Shown piece by piece: positions 19,728 to 28,503 of a DNA stretch of 39,345 bases (position 1 is the stretch's first letter; each line of letters begins with the position of its first letter). This DNA comes from Alphaproteobacteria bacterium. GTDB lineage: Bacteria; Pseudomonadota; Alphaproteobacteria; Micavibrionales; Micavibrionaceae. The position numbers and the translations under genes are program-made. Below the pieces are notes generated by a model. That model did no database searches. It had not been told where the DNA came from and was given only the letters and a program-made list of their open reading frames with translations. The stretch covers positions 1 to 39,345 of the forward strand of contig JAGNKE010000024.1 of the NCBI GenBank assembly GCA_018000295.1, given 5' to 3'.

Positions 19728-19875
19728 GAGGCCATTAAATCCCGTGCCGCGAAGCTTTACAATGCCGGGGGTAAAACACGCAAGCTTTTTCAACGCTTTT
19801 CTTGCCAAGCCACTGAGTTTATGACACATTTATCCTATATATAAGGGTAAGCGGATATAACCGTTGGGGGGATGA
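19728..19875. promoter_or_regulatory. Divergent promoter region glmM / N-formylglutamate amidohydrolase-like gene
   Basis: The 148-base divergent spacer holds a near-palindromic AT core with TATATATA between TTATCC and AGGGTAA (about 19830-19850) that could serve either direction. No standard -35/-10 pair can be named with confidence. Confidence 0.35.
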
Positions 19876-20745
19876 GTGCAAGGGGAATTCTCGGAAAAAT
19901 CCGGTTTCGAATCGGTAGTGGGCCGCCCCGCGCCTGTCACCGTGGTTAACCGCGACAGCCCGATCATCTTCTCCGGCCCGCATAACGGCATCGCCGTGCT
20001 CGATGACCCCGCCAACCCGCTGGGAATGCCCCGCGAATGGTTTGAAAAGGCCCACGAGGCCAGCGACCTGCATATGCAGGCGCTGTTCGATGCGATGATC
20101 CCGCGCTTCTCCAATGCCTCTTTCATCTCGGGCAACTACTCGCGCCTTGTGGCGGACCTCAACCGGATGCCCGCCTGCGCGATTGCCTGCGAATCCTCGG
20201 AGTGGGACGATCTGCTGATCCCCGGAAACACCCCAGAGAAACTCACAGATCAGGAAGTCGGACGCCGAATGAGTACGGTCTACTGGCCCTACCACGAGGC
20301 ACTGACGAATCTGGTGAACGAAAAACGCAACAAATTCGGCGGCGTTGTTCTGGTGGACCTCCACTCTTTCTCCCCCTCATGGCACGGACTCCCGCGAGAG
20401 GTCGACGTCGGTCTGCTGACGCTCGATCAATCGCACCCTCTGGCGTCGATGTCCGCCGAATATGTCCGGGAGCGCAGCGGATACAGGTACAAGCCCGGAG
20501 AACCCTATTTCCTGCCCGCCCGTGTGGATATCACCGCCGCCCCGTTGATTAAGGAAAGAACCAGGACAGACTATCTGGGCTTTGAAATCCGCAACGACCT
20601 TCTGGCCACCGACAAGGGGCGGGAACAGTTTTGTGAATTCTTCGAGAGATATCTGAACTTCCTGGAAGCCCACCCGCATTACTGCGTTCTGTTTTCCAAC
20701 CTGGATTTCGCCGCGCAGATCGAAGAGCCTGCCCTGCAGAAATAA
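19876..20745 (+). CDS. N-formylglutamate amidohydrolase family protein
   Basis: A 289-residue zinc-dependent hydrolase of the HutG/FGase family. Members hydrolyse N-formylglutamate or related N-acyl amino acids. Family features seen: FSGPHNGIAVL near residue 35, NYSRLVADLNR around 90-100 (equivalent of S-R-x-x-x-D-x-N), and VVLVDLHSFSPSW at about 155-167. The GTG start at 19876 has GGGGGG a few bases upstream. It is not next to other histidine-use genes, so its substrate is open. It ends 13 bases from the convergent ftsH stop. Confidence 0.85.
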   Translation: MQGEFSEKSGFESVVGRPAPVTVVNRDSPIIFSGPHNGIAVLDDPANPLGMPREWFEKAHEASDLHMQALFDAMIPRFSNASFISGNYSRLVADLNRMPACAIACESSEWDDLLIPGNTPEKLTDQEVGRRMSTVYWPYHEALTNLVNEKRNKFGGVVLVDLHSFSPSWHGLPREVDVGLLTLDQSHPLASMSAEYVRERSGYRYKPGEPYFLPARVDITAAPLIKERTRTDYLGFEIRNDLLATDKGREQFCEFFERYLNFLEAHPHYCVLFSNLDFAAQIEEPALQK

Positions 20746-20758
20746 CCTTCAGTGGTGA

Positions 20759-22639
20759 TCACGCTTCCTGCGGCTTTCCGCCTGCAAATCCGCCGCTGGT
20801 CGGAACCGAGGGTCGTGAGGGCGGCGGCAGGGAATCCGTAGGTTCGTCACGGATAATCGGCTCCCCGCGCAGCAGACCCTTGATCTCGTCACCCGACAGC
20901 AGCTCATATTCCAGCAGCGCTTTGGCGATGATGTGCAAATCGTCGATATTCTCGGTGATGACCTGCTTGGCCTTTTCATAACCTTCGTTGATCAGACGCT
21001 GCACTTCCTTTTCAATTTCCTTGGTGGTCTGGCTGGAGATTCTCTTCTGCCGGTAATCCGCCTCGTCGTCGCCGTAATCGATCATGCCGACGCTCTCGCT
21101 GAATCCCCATTCCGTCACCATCGCCCGCGCGAGTCGTGTCACCTGCTTGATGTCGCCCGACGCGCCGCTGGTCACATGATCCTTGCCGAAAATGACTTCC
21201 TCGGCCACGCGCCCGCCCATCCCAACGGACAGATTGGCCTTCATCTTGGCAATCGAATAGCTGTAGCGGTCGCCTTCGGGCAGCCGCATGACCATGCCCA
21301 AAGCCCGCCCGCGGGGAACGATGGTCGCCTTATGGATCGGATCGGATTCCGGCTCGTGCAGCGTCACCAGCGCGTGTCCCGCCTCATGATAGGCGGTCAG
21401 CTTCTTCTCGTCCTGGCTCATGGCCATGGAGCGCCGCTCAGCCCCCATCATGACCTTGTCCTTCGCGGATTCAAAATCTTCCATCGTGACCACGCGCCTG
21501 TTCTTGCGCGCCGCCATCAGGGCCGCCTCATTGACGATATTCGCCAGCTCGGCACCGGAAAATCCGGGCGTCCCGCGGGCAATCACCGCTGCATCGACGT
21601 TATTCGACAGCGGAACCTTTTTCATATGAACCTTGAGAATCTTTTCGCGCCCCTTCACATCCGGCAGCGGCACGTTGATCTGTCGGTCGAATCGTCCGGG
21701 CCGCAGCAGGGCAGGATCCAGCACATCCGGCCGGTTCGTGGCCGCCAGAATGATGACACCTTCCGAGGTCTCGAACCCGTCCATCTCCACCAGCAACTGG
21801 TTAAGTGTCTGCTCGCGCTCGTCGTTCCCGCCGCCGTATCCGGCGCCGCGGTGACGGCCGACCGCGTCGATCTCGTCAATAAAGATAATACACGGAGCGT
21901 TTTTCTTTCCCTGCTCGAACATATCGCGCACCCGGCTGGCGCCGACGCCCACGAACATCTCCACGAAATCCGATCCGGAGATGGTAAAGAACGGCACACC
22001 GGCTTCACCGGCGACGGCGCGGGCGATCAGCGTCTTACCGGTACCCGGAGAGCCGACCAGCAAAGCGCCTTTAGGAATCTTGCCGCCCAGCCTCTGGAAC
22101 TTCTGCGGATCTTTCAGGAATTCGACGATTTCCTGCAACTCGTCCTTAGCCTCGTCGATCCCCGCAACATCATCGAAAGTCACACGCCCCTGCCGCTCGG
22201 TCAGCATCCGCGCCCGGGATTTCCCGAACCCCATCGCTCCGCCGCCGCCGCGCCCGTGCATCTGGCGCATGAACATCACCCACACCCCGATGATCAGAAC
22301 CGCGGGCAGTAACGCAATAATCAACTGCGCGAAAAACCCCTGCTGCTCGATTTGTTTGACATTGACCTTGACCGGCGTCCCGATGACGCGCTCGATCACA
22401 TTCTCGTCATAGGGAATGAGCGTAAAGAAACTCTCGGGCGAATCCATGAACTGCCCGGTGACCTGATTGCCCTTGACGACAATCTCCTTGATCTGTCCGC
22501 CCTTCGCCTGCGCGATGAAATCGCTGTAGGCCAGTTCCCGCGCCCCGCGCAGAGCGGGATCCTGGGTCTGCTGGGCAAGGGAGATCAAAAACAGCACCAG
22601 AAGCCCGACGCCAAGCCACACAACAAGATTACGGTTCAT
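20759..22639 (-). CDS. ftsH: ATP-dependent zinc metalloprotease FtsH
   Basis: A 626-residue membrane AAA+ protease that degrades misassembled membrane proteins and selected soluble regulators. It has an N-terminal membrane segment (3-22), a periplasmic domain, and a second membrane segment (about 100-124). The AAA domain has Walker A GSPGTGKT (Ser where GPPGTGKT is usual), Walker [10 protein letters not shown], and [21 protein letters not shown]. The zinc site is HEAGH at about 417-421. The tail is Pro-rich. It follows tilS as in many alphaproteobacteria. Confidence 0.98.
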   Translation of the reverse strand: MNRNLVVWLGVGLLVLFLISLAQQTQDPALRGARELAYSDFIAQAKGGQIKEIVVKGNQVTGQFMDSPESFFTLIPYDENVIERVIGTPVKVNVKQIEQQGFFAQLIIALLPAVLIIGVWVMFMRQMHGRGGGGAMGFGKSRARMLTERQGRVTFDDVAGIDEAKDELQEIVEFLKDPQKFQRLGGKIPKGALLVGSPGTGKTLIARAVAGEAGVPFFTISGSDFVEMFVGVGASRVRDMFEQGKKNAPCIIFIDEIDAVGRHRGAGYGGGNDEREQTLNQLLVEMDGFETSEGVIILAATNRPDVLDPALLRPGRFDRQINVPLPDVKGREKILKVHMKKVPLSNNVDAAVIARGTPGFSGAELANIVNEAALMAARKNRRVVTMEDFESAKDKVMMGAERRSMAMSQDEKKLTAYHEAGHALVTLHEPESDPIHKATIVPRGRALGMVMRLPEGDRYSYSIAKMKANLSVGMGGRVAEEVIFGKDHVTSGASGDIKQVTRLARAMVTEWGFSESVGMIDYGDDEADYRQKRISSQTTKEIEKEVQRLINEGYEKAKQVITENIDDLHIIAKALLEYELLSGDEIKGLLRGEPIIRDEPTDSLPPPSRPSVPTSGGFAGGKPQEA

Positions 22640-22716
22640 ATCAAATCCATCAGTTGATTGAAAAAATTATCCGACGCGCATCGTCACACATTAACACAAT
22701 ATTCCTAAAGAAATCC

Positions 22717-23814
22717 TCATTTTTTGCGGCTTTTTTTAGCTTTGGCCTTGGTTTTGGCCCTGGTTTCAAGTTTTCCGGAATCCTCCAGCTCGAGCCGCAA
22801 GACCCCTTCCCGGTCCATCCGTTCGAAGACGATCCCATGAAGAGTTCGCTTGCGGAACGGCTCCGGTTTCATCAGATCGCAAAAAAGCCCCTCCACCCGC
22901 TCCAGCCGCGGCCCGTAGGGATCGGGCGGACACAAGGTGGAAATCATCCGCAGCAGAACCCGAAGCCCGATCTCCTCCGGCACATCCCGCAAAACTGCCA
23001 AAGAAAAAACGATCCGACTCGTTTCCTTTGATAAAACTCCGCGGTAGAACGCCCCTTCAGCAAGCTGATCCAAAGCCTTACGCGCTCGTCCTAACCGCTT
23101 GGCCGTCACCCCCAGCCGCTCCGCCGTCAGCCCTTCCGCCTCCAAAGCATCCATCGAACCGCGCATCCGCACCCGCGCAAATTGCGCGGAACGGTTAGAG
23201 GGATCGTCGATATACTTCACCCCGTTCGCCTTGCACGTTTGCACCAGCCGCTCCTTGGGGATACTCAAGAGGGGCCGACACAAAACCAGCCCGTCCGCAA
23301 ACGCCTGCTCCGCCGCCATACCCGACAACCCGTCCAGCCCCGTCCCCCGTGAAAGCCGGAACAACACCGTCTCCGCCTGATCGTCCAGATGATGCGCGAC
23401 AAACAGCCGCAAAATCTTATGATCGCGCAGAGTGGATTCCATCAATTCATAACGCGCCTCTCGCGCCCGCTCCTGCACCCGCGACGTGACGGCCTTGTCC
23501 GGCCTCCACGTCAGGATTTTATGCCGCACACCCTTGAACCCTTTCAGCCACCGCCCGACCTGCTTCGCCTCGGCGTCGGAGTCCGTCCTTAACCCGTGAT
23601 CGACCGTGAGGGCATGAATGAGGGCTTTCCTTTTCGCCTTCTGCGCCCATAAAGATAAAAGAAAGCACAGCGCCATACTGTCCGGCCCGCCGGAAACGCC
23701 AACGGCCAAAGACTCATCCGCAGGAAAATCATCCCCGAACGAAAAGCGCATAAGATCGGTAAATTCAGAAAGCGTGAGAGGCCCGAAGTCAGAAACCAAA
23801 GGATCAGCAGCCAA
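22717..23814 (-). CDS. tilS: tRNA(Ile)-lysidine synthase TilS
   Basis: A 365-residue N-type ATP pyrophosphatase that converts C34 of the CAU-anticodon tRNA-Ile to lysidine, so it reads AUA. The PP-loop SGGPDS is at 41-46, with HHLDDQAETVLFRLSRGTGLDGLSGM around 140-165. The C-terminus ends in a lysine-rich tail. The start is uncertain: TTG 23814 overlaps the cpoB 3' end and suggests coupling, while the first in-frame ATG (Met22) leaves less sequence before the PP-loop. Confidence 0.93.
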   Translation of the reverse strand: MAADPLVSDFGPLTLSEFTDLMRFSFGDDFPADESLAVGVSGGPDSMALCFLLSLWAQKAKRKALIHALTVDHGLRTDSDAEAKQVGRWLKGFKGVRHKILTWRPDKAVTSRVQERAREARYELMESTLRDHKILRLFVAHHLDDQAETVLFRLSRGTGLDGLSGMAAEQAFADGLVLCRPLLSIPKERLVQTCKANGVKYIDDPSNRSAQFARVRMRGSMDALEAEGLTAERLGVTAKRLGRARKALDQLAEGAFYRGVLSKETSRIVFSLAVLRDVPEEIGLRVLLRMISTLCPPDPYGPRLERVEGLFCDLMKPEPFRKRTLHGIVFERMDREGVLRLELEDSGKLETRAKTKAKAKKSRKK

Positions 23815-24664
23815 GTTTGGTCATTTCCTGCTTGGCGCGGCGGATGATCGGCCCCGACGTGTTGGAGAAATCCTTCTCCAGTTGCAGCAAGGCAATGCAG
23901 GCATCATCCTTCCGCTTCAATCCGGCCAGCGAAAGCCCGAGCTTGAGCAGATTGTCAGCAGCCTTCCCGCCCTTGGGGTTGTCCTGATACGCTTCGGCGA
24001 AAACCTTGGAGGCTTTCTCGTGTTCCCCGCGCACATAGAACGTCTCGCCGTACCAGTATTTTGCGTTGGGCGCGAGATCGCTGTCGGGATAGGTCTTGAG
24101 GAAATTGGCGAACTGGATTTCCGCCCCCTCGAAATCGCTTTTTTTCATCAGCCCGAACGCACTTTCATAAGCCGCCAGCGGCGTATCCGAAGGCAAGGGC
24201 GCAGACCCGGTAGAGGACGAAGAGGCTTCGCCCCCGTCGTCATTCCGCAGATTCTCCGGCGGCACATATTCAAACGATGACGACCGCGGCTCCTTCCCCG
24301 ACTTCACCATGGAGGTCGACTCCATCGGTTCCCCGGAATCGCCATAATCATAGCCATTGCCCGTGCGCGGCTCCCCGCCGTAGCTGGATCCCGAAGAAGA
24401 CGCGGAGGAAGACGCCACGCCCCCGCCTCCTTCAAGCTCCCGCACCCGCACGGTCATCTGGTCGAGTTGATCGCGCAGACTGCGGATTTCATAGGACTGC
24501 TCCTCCACCATCCCGGTCAGGCGGCGGATTTCCTGCTCCATCTCCTGCAGCCGTACTTCGGTGGCGGCAGAAGACTGCGAAAACGCCGGAAGCGGCCCGG
24601 TCGCAAGAAACGCGAGAGCCGCCGCCGTACAAAGAACAGCTTTATAAATCCGTCTTTGGATCAT
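23804..24664 (-). CDS. cpoB: Tol-Pal system protein CpoB (YbgF)
   Basis: A 286-residue periplasmic protein that links outer-membrane constriction (Tol-Pal) with peptidoglycan synthesis. It has a signal peptide (about 1-29, AFSQSSA), then a coiled coil for trimerisation (VRLQEMEQEIRRLTGMVEEQSYEIRSLRDQLDQM). A Ser/Gly-rich low-complexity linker of about 80 residues follows. The C-terminal TPR domain runs from YESAFGLMKKSDFEGAEIQFANFLKTYPDSDLAPNAKYW onward. It follows pal by 18 bases. Confidence 0.93.
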   Translation of the reverse strand: MIQRRIYKAVLCTAAALAFLATGPLPAFSQSSAATEVRLQEMEQEIRRLTGMVEEQSYEIRSLRDQLDQMTVRVRELEGGGGVASSSASSSGSSYGGEPRTGNGYDYGDSGEPMESTSMVKSGKEPRSSSFEYVPPENLRNDDGGEASSSSTGSAPLPSDTPLAAYESAFGLMKKSDFEGAEIQFANFLKTYPDSDLAPNAKYWYGETFYVRGEHEKASKVFAEAYQDNPKGGKAADNLLKLGLSLAGLKRKDDACIALLQLEKDFSNTSGPIIRRAKQEMTKLGC

Positions 24665-24682
24665 CGTTTAAACCCCTGAAGG

Positions 24683-25180
24683 TTACTGGATATCCGTTAC
24701 GCCGCGTCGGTTGCGCGCCCAAGAGGAGTCATCCGAACCGACTTGATCAGGGCGTTCCTTCCCATAACTGATCGTGTTGATCCGCGCACCGTCAATGCCA
24801 AGCGCAACAAGGTAATTTTTGACCGTATTGGCCCGGCGCTCACCCAGCGCGAGGTTGTACTCGCGGGTGCCGCGCTCGTCGGCATGACCTTCGATCGTGA
24901 CATTCAGGTTGGAATATTGCTGCAGCCAGCGCGCCTGATTCTCAAGCGTGGACCGCGCCTCAGGACGAAGATCAACGCTGTCGAGATCGAAGAACACGCG
25001 GTCTCCGGCATTCACCATAAAGTCCTCTTCCGAACCGGGAACCGGAGCGCCGGCATTCATACCGGAATCCTGAAACACCATATCTTGACCATCGGTCTGA
25101 ACACCGCCATCATCTTTTTTCGGATCACAAGCGCTCAGCGCCAACATCGCAGTAACTAGCATCAAATAACGGCTTTTCAT
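24683..25180 (-). CDS. pal: Peptidoglycan-associated lipoprotein Pal
   Basis: A 165-residue outer-membrane lipoprotein with lipobox LSAC (Cys18) and an OmpA-C domain that binds peptidoglycan: VFFDLDSVDLRPEARSTLENQARWL, then VTIEGHADERGTREYNLALGERRANTVKNYL (the diaminopimelate-binding signature) and ISYGKERPDQ. AAGGAGA lies 9 bases before the ATG. tolB, often directly upstream, is absent here; a SirB1-type gene is found instead. Confidence 0.97.
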   Translation of the reverse strand: MKSRYLMLVTAMLALSACDPKKDDGGVQTDGQDMVFQDSGMNAGAPVPGSEEDFMVNAGDRVFFDLDSVDLRPEARSTLENQARWLQQYSNLNVTIEGHADERGTREYNLALGERRANTVKNYLVALGIDGARINTISYGKERPDQVGSDDSSWARNRRGVTDIQ

Positions 25181-25375
25181 GTTCGGTGTCTCCTTCTGAC
25201 TCAGCCTGTGAATTCATCGAGTGTCATATTCAACTTGCCCTGCGCCGTCCAGACCTTAATACGGGCTGACGAACGGATACCCTTTGTTCGATTCGTAACG
25301 GGGCGACAGCATAGTCATATTAGCTTCTTCAAACGCTTTCAAGACTTCGTTGCGCGGACCGGAGGTTTTCAAGAA
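25181..25375 (-). other. Gap between SirB1-type gene and pal with coding-like short frames
   Basis: The spacer of 195 bases is not obviously non-coding. Directly after the SirB1 TAA the same frame stays open for 39 codons to a TAA at 25256, with TTG at 25370-25372 as a possible restart and the end RYESNKGYPFVSPY. A second frame reads RIKVWTAQGKLNMTLDEFTG to a TGA just before the pal ribosome binding site. Neither matches a family I know. It could be a small gene, a frameshifted remnant, or chance. Confidence 0.3.
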
Positions 25376-26227
25376 TTATTTCGCCGGACCGTCCATCTCC
25401 TCCTTGAGCTTCTGCAGCAACAGCGCGGCATCGTGCCGGTCGCGGGGATTCGCGGCCTTGGCAATATAATCCTCAAGCGCCGCAATGGCTTGCGCGGTCT
25501 TGTGCGTCTTGGCATACAAAACCCCTGCATCGAGCAGCAGCCGGAACTCCTGCGGATCCAGCAACCGCATCCGCTCGACGGTCCCCAGCGCCGCCGCATA
25601 ATCCGCCGCGTCAATCTGTCGCAATTTCACGATATTCTGCATCCGGATCAGCCAGTCGAGATTCCCCAAAGGCTCGAAATAACTGGCTGAAAGCTCGGCG
25701 TTATTGCCCAGCGCCGATTTCACGATGGCGCGCAGGTCGGCGGCCTCCAGCACCCGGCAATGATCCGAGGGATCGAACATGATCCGCTGCCCCCCATTCT
25801 CGATCCGGCAGATGAACAGCCCCGGCACATCCAGCCCCGCGACCTCCCATCCCTGCGCTCGCGCCGCATAAACATAAAGAACCGCAAGACAGATCGGCGC
25901 CCCCTTCCCCCGGTCGATCGTCCGCACGAGAGAGGCGTTGTCGGGATTGCTGTCCTCGAAATCACCCGTATAGGCGTGTTGGTCGCAAAGAACGTGTTTG
26001 AGCGCCGCCAGCCGCACAGCGCAATCATCCGGGCTTCCGGCCTCCACCAGCGCCGCGTAACGTCCCGTGACATCCTTCCCCAGTTTTTTAAGATGATTGA
26101 GATAACGATCAACCGAAAATCCCTTAGCCTCCGGCGCGGCCAGCGCAACGGCGGTCACAGCCAGATCGACCTGTTCATCGGGCAGTTTCGAAGTTTCAGA
26201 CAGGTGACGGGTCGCGTCAAAAATCAT
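25376..26227 (-). CDS. SirB1-type transglutaminase-like / TPR protein
   Basis: A 283-residue protein of the SirB1 family (transglutaminase-like core, often followed by TPRs). The N-terminal half carries the family block LKHVLCDQHAYTGDFEDSNPDNASLVRTIDRGKGAPICLAVLYVYAARAQGWEVAGLDVPGLFICRIE, whose Cys and His would match the fold's catalytic-type positions. The C-terminal third is TPR-like. The molecular function of the family is not established. ATG 26227 overlaps the upstream BON gene as ATGA, so the two are co-translated. Confidence 0.82.
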   Translation of the reverse strand: MIFDATRHLSETSKLPDEQVDLAVTAVALAAPEAKGFSVDRYLNHLKKLGKDVTGRYAALVEAGSPDDCAVRLAALKHVLCDQHAYTGDFEDSNPDNASLVRTIDRGKGAPICLAVLYVYAARAQGWEVAGLDVPGLFICRIENGGQRIMFDPSDHCRVLEAADLRAIVKSALGNNAELSASYFEPLGNLDWLIRMQNIVKLRQIDAADYAAALGTVERMRLLDPQEFRLLLDAGVLYAKTHKTAQAIAALEDYIAKAANPRDRHDAALLLQKLKEEMDGPAK

Positions 26228-27036
26228 TCATAGATGCTTTTCTGGCTCCAGTTGATCGGCTCCCCGTCCGCCACCGGAGGCACCCCGGCCCCTTGCGAGG
26301 TTTGTTCCTGCGTACCGGATTCATATCCGGCTCCGGAGTCATTATAGCCGGAATCGTTATAGCCCGTCGCGCCATAGCCCGCATCGTTATATCCCGGCCG
26401 CGCATTGTCCTGATACTGTGCGCCCTGCCCATAGCTCGGCGGCAGATTATCCGGCCCTTCCGGCGCCCCGGCCAGCTTCACATAGCTCACGACGTGCTTA
26501 ACGCCCGAAACCGTCCGTGCCTTGCCGATCGCCCGATCCAGCTCCTGCTGGTCCTGCGCGAAGCCCATCAGATAGACCGTGCCCTGCACCGTATCGATGG
26601 AATAATTGAGTGACTCGATCTCCCGGTCCGCCAGCAGGATGCTCCGCAGCTTCGTCGTGATCCACGTATCCTTGGCATAACCCATGATGCCATCGCTGTC
26701 GGCCACCTTGATCTCGTTGATCACGCTCTTGACGCCCGAAGGCTGCCACGCCAGCCGCACGGCCTCCACCCGGTGCTCGGGATTCTGCACCACGCCCGTC
26801 AGCAGAACGCGGCCCTGATTGACCGTGATATCCAGCTTGCGGAACATCTCCAGATCCTGCCGCAGCCACAGATCGTTGATCTGCGCTTGAATCCACGCAT
26901 CGCTTCCGGCGCGTTCCAGACCGCCTTCCTGCACCGCCGCCACGCCGACGACGGTCCCGACGCCCGCCGCAGCGCCCAGCGCACAGGAGGACAAAAAAAG
27001 TGAGCAGGTCAGAAGCGTAAACACGGACGTTTTCAT
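26224..27036 (-). CDS. BON-domain lipoprotein
   Basis: A 270-residue predicted lipoprotein (lipobox LSSC, Cys at about 18) with a Gly/Val-rich stretch. Two BON domains follow, at about 45-115 (ITVNQGRVLLTGVVQNPEHRVEAVRLAWQ) and 122-190 (YSIDTVQGTVYLMGFAQDQQELDRAIGKAR). This is the layout of OsmY/DolP-type proteins that bind phospholipids in the envelope. The last 80 residues are low-complexity with Tyr-Asn-Asp-Gly repeats. Its overlap with the SirB1-type gene suggests a shared role. Confidence 0.88.
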   Translation of the reverse strand: MKTSVFTLLTCSLFLSSCALGAAAGVGTVVGVAAVQEGGLERAGSDAWIQAQINDLWLRQDLEMFRKLDITVNQGRVLLTGVVQNPEHRVEAVRLAWQPSGVKSVINEIKVADSDGIMGYAKDTWITTKLRSILLADREIESLNYSIDTVQGTVYLMGFAQDQQELDRAIGKARTVSGVKHVVSYVKLAGAPEGPDNLPPSYGQGAQYQDNARPGYNDAGYGATGYNDSGYNDSGAGYESGTQEQTSQGAGVPPVADGEPINWSQKSIYE

Positions 27037-27131
27037 GATCTCAATCCCATATGGTGTCTAAGGTGAAACAAGCGCTATACGAAAAATAGCTAACTGAGAA
27101 AAAAGTACCCTGATTGATTCGAATAGTCATA

Positions 27132-27497
27132 TTATGGCCCCGCCTCCCACGCATTGTCCAGATGCACGATCCGCACAAGATTCTCAATGGCGATCACATC
27201 GAACCTGATCGCGTGTTCAGCAAAGGCCGGATGCTCGGCCAGAAAACACAGGGTCGCGTTGGCAATCCGCCGCTGCGTCTTCACATTCACTGATTCCAGC
27301 GCGTCTTCCAGCCTCTTCCGCGCTTTGACTTCCGCGATAACCAGAACGCCGCTCTTGCTGGCAATCAGGTCAATTTCCCCGAACTTGGTTTTATACCGTT
27401 TGGCGATAATCGTATACCCGCGCAACGAAAGATACAGCGCCGCCCGGTGCTCCGCCCACACCCCGCGGTCGTGATTGCTCTCCTTATTTCTTGGCAT
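27132..27497 (-). CDS. yraN: YraN family protein (UPF0102)
   Basis: A 121-residue protein of the endonuclease-like UPF0102 family. The core RGYTIIAKRYKTKFGEIDLIASKSGVLVIAEVKAR shows the GEIDLI...EVKxR pattern of the restriction-endonuclease fold. The biological role is not settled. It lies 17 bases after rsmI, a conserved pairing. Confidence 0.93.
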   Translation of the reverse strand: MPRNKESNHDRGVWAEHRAALYLSLRGYTIIAKRYKTKFGEIDLIASKSGVLVIAEVKARKRLEDALESVNVKTQRRIANATLCFLAEHPAFAEHAIRFDVIAIENLVRIVHLDNAWEAGP

Positions 27498-27514
27498 CGG
27501 ACAATCAAGTCCCC

Positions 27515-28405
27515 TTATTCCTTGGTCAGCCGCACCGCGAGATCGTAAGCCTCCTTGCGCGTAATTCCGGCCTCTTCAGCAATAATATACGCGGCCTCCT
27601 TCGTCTTCATTCGCTCAAGGAGTCCCCTCAGCCGCTTTTCGATCTCCTTATCCCCAAGTTTCTTTGCCCCGGCCTTCTCTGGCGGCCCGACAAGCAGCAC
27701 GATTTCCCCCCTCGGCTTGCCTGCCGCCTCATAATAGACAAGCAGCTCCGCCGCAGAACCCCGCCGGACCTCCTCGAAAAGCTTGGTAATCTCCCGCACG
27801 ACGGCAAGGGTTCGCCCTCCGAACACCTCCTGCATCGTTTTCAAACTGGCCAGCAGACGCGGCGCGGTCTCGAAAAAGATCAGCGTCGCCTCCACCTCCG
27901 CCCAGTCTTGCAGCATATGCTTCCGCGCTCCGGCCTTAACGGGAAGAAAACCCAGAAAACAGAAACGGTCGCTCGGCAGCCCCGAAAGCTGCAACGCCGC
28001 CAGCGGCGCATTCGCCCCCGGTAAGCTTGTCACGGCAATCCCAGCATCCAGACACGCCTGCACCAGCTTGTACCCCGGATCGGAGATCAGCGGCATCCCT
28101 GCATCGCTCACCAGCGCAAGGCTTTTCCCCTCCTTGAGCAGATCAAGGATTCTCCCCCGTTTCGTATCGTCGCTGTGATCGTGATAGGACAAAGTCTTGG
28201 TGCGGAGATCATAGGCATCAAGCAATTTACGCGTCACCCGCGTATCCTCGCATAATATTGTATCGCACCCCCGCAAAACCTCTAGCGCCCGCAGCGTAAT
28301 ATCCCCGAGATTTCCTATCGGTGTCGCCACAAGATAAAGTCCTGCTTTAAGAGATATTGACTCAAGCGCGGACTCTCTTTGCGAAGGATCGGGTTTGTTT
28401 TTCAA
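27515..28405 (-). CDS. rsmI: 16S rRNA (cytidine-1402-2'-O)-methyltransferase RsmI
   Basis: A 296-residue tetrapyrrole-methylase-fold enzyme that methylates the ribose of C1402 in 16S rRNA. Motifs seen: LYLVATPIGNLGDITLRALEVL (27-48), DTILCEDTRVTRKLL, ALVSDAGMPLISDPGYKLV, and SLPGANAPLAALQLSGLPSDRFCFLGFLP. No ATG precedes the conserved start, so TTG 28405 with GAGAG upstream is the best choice. It is divergent from the LpoA-like gene. Confidence 0.95.
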   Translation of the reverse strand: MKNKPDPSQRESALESISLKAGLYLVATPIGNLGDITLRALEVLRGCDTILCEDTRVTRKLLDAYDLRTKTLSYHDHSDDTKRGRILDLLKEGKSLALVSDAGMPLISDPGYKLVQACLDAGIAVTSLPGANAPLAALQLSGLPSDRFCFLGFLPVKAGARKHMLQDWAEVEATLIFFETAPRLLASLKTMQEVFGGRTLAVVREITKLFEEVRRGSAAELLVYYEAAGKPRGEIVLLVGPPEKAGAKKLGDKEIEKRLRGLLERMKTKEAAYIIAEEAGITRKEAYDLAVRLTKE

Positions 28406-28503
28406 AAATTTCTCTCTTTCACACAGTGGTTTTTCAATCTCTTTTTATGTAGTGTAGGGACAAACGCGCATAACCGACTCCAACATAAAGACAATTACGA
28501 GCC

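Noticed and set aside
20933..22312. Plus-strand open frame of 459 codons over ftsH
   Set aside because: It is a shadow of ftsH, whose AAA and HEAGH motifs are intact on the other strand; the composition is His/Arg-rich and no domain is visible.
25181..25375. Remnant of tolB
   Set aside because: The frame endings do not resemble the TolB C-terminus (RNE...DPAWSP); apart from position there is no support.
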